NCBI RefSeq assembly: GCF_000003815.2
Contig: NC_049981.1
Span: forward strand, 8,528,232-8,592,231
Direction: 5' to 3'
Source of the DNA: Branchiostoma floridae
Lineage: Eukaryota; Chordata; Leptocardii; Amphioxiformes; Branchiostomatidae
DNA: 64,000 nt
Part shown: piece after piece, positions 58,201-61,500 of the stretch
Position numbering within the stretch: the first letter of the stretch is position 1
Layout: each line of letters opens with the position of its first letter
The notes under the pieces: generated by a model
The model's input: only the letters and a program-made list of their open reading frames with translations
Told to the model about the DNA's origin: nothing
Database searches by the model: none
Translations under genes and position numbers: made by a program

Positions 58201-58482
58201 CCTACTTGAGAGCAGCGGTTTTCCGCCTGTTGCCAGGTCAACTCTTGTGTTCTGAACAGGTAGCAGTAGTTTTCCCAGATGACCCAGCCGTCATCACAGT
58301 ACGTTGTCGCTGATAAAACAGTTTTTATTCTTAGTAACTGATAGATTAAAAATATTGTTGGCGAATTAGTAGGGAAAACTGCATTCAAAAACACACACTC
58401 ACAAAGAGAGAGAGCGAGAGAGAGAGCGAGAGAGAGAGAGAGAGCGAGAGAGAGAGAGAAAGAGAGAGAGAGAGTAGGAGAA

Positions 58483-58527
<45 letters not shown>

Positions 58528-61500
58528 AAGAGAGAGAGAGAGCAGGAGAAAGGAAAGAAAAGGTACAACAAATATCAGGGCAAATTTCCTCAGTGACACT
58601 GAAGAAAGGTAGTGATATCTACCTCAAACGGCTCACCATTTCCAAAATGCAAATTTCCTCAGTGACACTGAAGAAAGGTAGTGATATCTACCTCAAACGG
58701 CTCACCATTTCCAAAATCATATCCAGTTGCCTAAGTAATTGTTATTTGGCGTATCTTATTACCTGGATGTCTAACCTTCATCGACGCGTTAACAGTAATT
58801 CTACCTGGTTTTGTGTCACATCCCAGCAGCTCCAGTCGCATAGCGGCGCCTGCTGGGGCCCAGTCTACCGGGTACACCCTGGTGAAGCGGGTCACGTGGG
58901 GTTCCTGTAGAATGTTCCTCACGCGCGTGTCCTCGTCGTTGTTGGCGGGGAAAATCTGCGCCAAATATATCGTAATTAAGTCACACAACTACGTAGAGAT
59001 CATTAACATTTTGGTTGAATGAAGCGAGCCGCGGTCATGCTGGTATCTTTTATTTGCATTTCAATGTATAAACTACAATCATCGACATAGTGAAGCATGA
59101 GAGAAAGACTTATTTATTTATCAGATTGATAGTTGCAGAGTAGGTACGTATAGATCTAACAAAATGTTGGGCAAAGTTGGATGCAGATTTACAGCAACTT
59201 TATCGATCTGATATGATATCAGAATAACCGTTATCACTTTGATATTGTATTTAGGACCGTCATGTTAAGTGTTGGACCGCAGAAAGAAAAGATAACAAAA
59301 CGTGAAGCTAATTGAGGATCAAAATATGGCCACACTGACTTAATTTCGATGACATCCGCGTGAATATTGAATTTTATGCTTGCCAGAGGACCTGCTGTCC
59401 AGGGTAAGGGCACATGGTCAGAGCATGGAGCCACAGTGCCCCTTTTCCCCTCTTTAAACAAGAATGACAATATAAACATGATTGAAATGGCGTTGATTGG
59501 ACATAGGACAAATCAAGCCTGGGAAAGAATGGACTTGATGCTTAGTCCCGTGGTTTAGCAGAAATGCCCCCCCCCCCCTCACGCAGTAGTTTTGGGTCCC
59601 CAGAGGATGTCATCCATGGAATTAAGTCAGTGTGGCCAAAAGTCTAAGTCAAAGAATATGGACTCCATCGGTCGTTTCGCATAACGATGTGCAGACGTGT
59701 TTTGTATATGTCTTCATCTTTGTTCTGCGCATGAGCTAAATGTCGAAATGAAGTATATATTACCCCGTTCCTATGGTTGATGTCAGTGTAATTGACCCAT
59801 TCATTGGTCGGGCTGTCCCTGAAGGCTAATTTGTAGCTCACCACCCACTTGTTTGTTCTGGCACCCTGCGTCTCAATGCCTGATATCTGAAAATAAAATC
59901 ATAGAGCTGAAACTTCGATTGTGGCGTTCCGCTGAGCAGAATTGTTAAGAAGAATGTACTACATACTACGGAAGAGCTGAAGGTGTAAGTCTCAGGCGCG
60001 AACCTTGCATGTAGAAGAACACAGCTTCCTCGGTGGTAAGTGTAGAGGTGAAAGATGTCATTGAATACCAAACCATACCGTTGCAATACGCTGACTGAAG
60101 TTTGGGTATGTCTCAGAAAAATCTCGACAAACATTTTTTTCCCCAGGTGAATTTTGCAGAAATCAAGGACTTCCATACAATACAAATTTGTAAAAATGAT
60201 AGTGCTCCCTTCTGGCATGTAAATCGCCGACCTACCGCATGTAACAAAATATTTCAGAATAGAAGAAATGTGCATGAACTTGCATGATATCTATAACCAA
60301 CACGGTTGCTCTATTTGAGGTACTTTGCACATTTATCCCAGCAATTAACGAAAATGAAGCAAGCACAACTTGGGATACTTGGCAACAGTCGGGATACTTT
60401 TCGCATTTTGAAATCTTTTAAACGGTTTGTACTTTATTCGAGAAAATACAGTACTTACTTTGGACGTGACATACTTTACCGCAATCTGAGGTTACCCAAT
60501 TTTTTTCAAAACATCAAAGTGAAAAATTAAGCTCACGCGAAAGCCGGGTAGGCCTAGGTCTACTTCTATCCAAGGAGCAGAGTCTGTGCTGGTTGGACAC
60601 CAGGCGGCGCCGACGATACTTGCGTCGTAAATGCCCAGTCGACCGTATTTGGCAGCGTGCTGAGGATCAAGTTCCGTCGATGCTGATATCTGCCCGTCCG
60701 GTATGAACCTGTCTTCCATACCGAGCGGTGTGTAGCAGTCTGGAAATAGATATAACGGTTTGAAAAAATAATAAGTTTCAACTTTAACTTTTTGAATAAA
60801 GCTATACATGTAGTTAACTCAGAAAAGTTTTAAGTTGTTCAAACAATTACAATGTAACTTAAGTGAATAAGTGAACAATAAGTGAAATTGCCCATATATT
60901 TTGGATACATTGTAAAAGTAACTGTGTAGATATTTCTTTATTTATTTAGAACATTAAGAACTTTATTTCAAGCATCAGTTTGTTTTTCCATCGTTAGGTT
61001 ATGTTCTAATAATCTACATCATTTTTCATAAACCGAGGTGCTCAGACAGACATAATTTCCTGTACTTTGCAGGGATGTGTGGATTCCCATTTCCCCAGCA
61101 CACTGACCCAGTTTCAAAATGTTGTGTCATCTTAGAACGTGTTAGAACAAATGCTAAATCTATGTTGAAACAATTTAAACACTATACAAATGATGTAATC
61201 GATATTATAAATTTTCTTACATGTTTGAATACAGTAGCAAACATCTAGAAAATCAAAGGGGTAGAATTGTTCAAAACATATACTTACTCTGTTTGATTGT
61301 TGAAAAATTTTGGATTCTTACAAAATGTTCACATTAGGTTGTGTGGAATGGACGATAGCCTGGAGAAAACTGTTTTTACATCCACGTGTGATCAGCATTA
61401 GGCTTTCATTACTTCCCACCACTTCTATTGTTGTGGCTGTCTAAATGTACTTCGCTAACATCACAAACTTACCTCCAGACAATAAAGACGTTCCTGCAAA

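Noticed and set aside
58122-58599. Leu/Ser-rich signal-peptide-like ORF running into exon 9
   Set aside because: The hydrophobic part is the AG microsatellite read in frame; a canonical acceptor lies at the start of exon 9.
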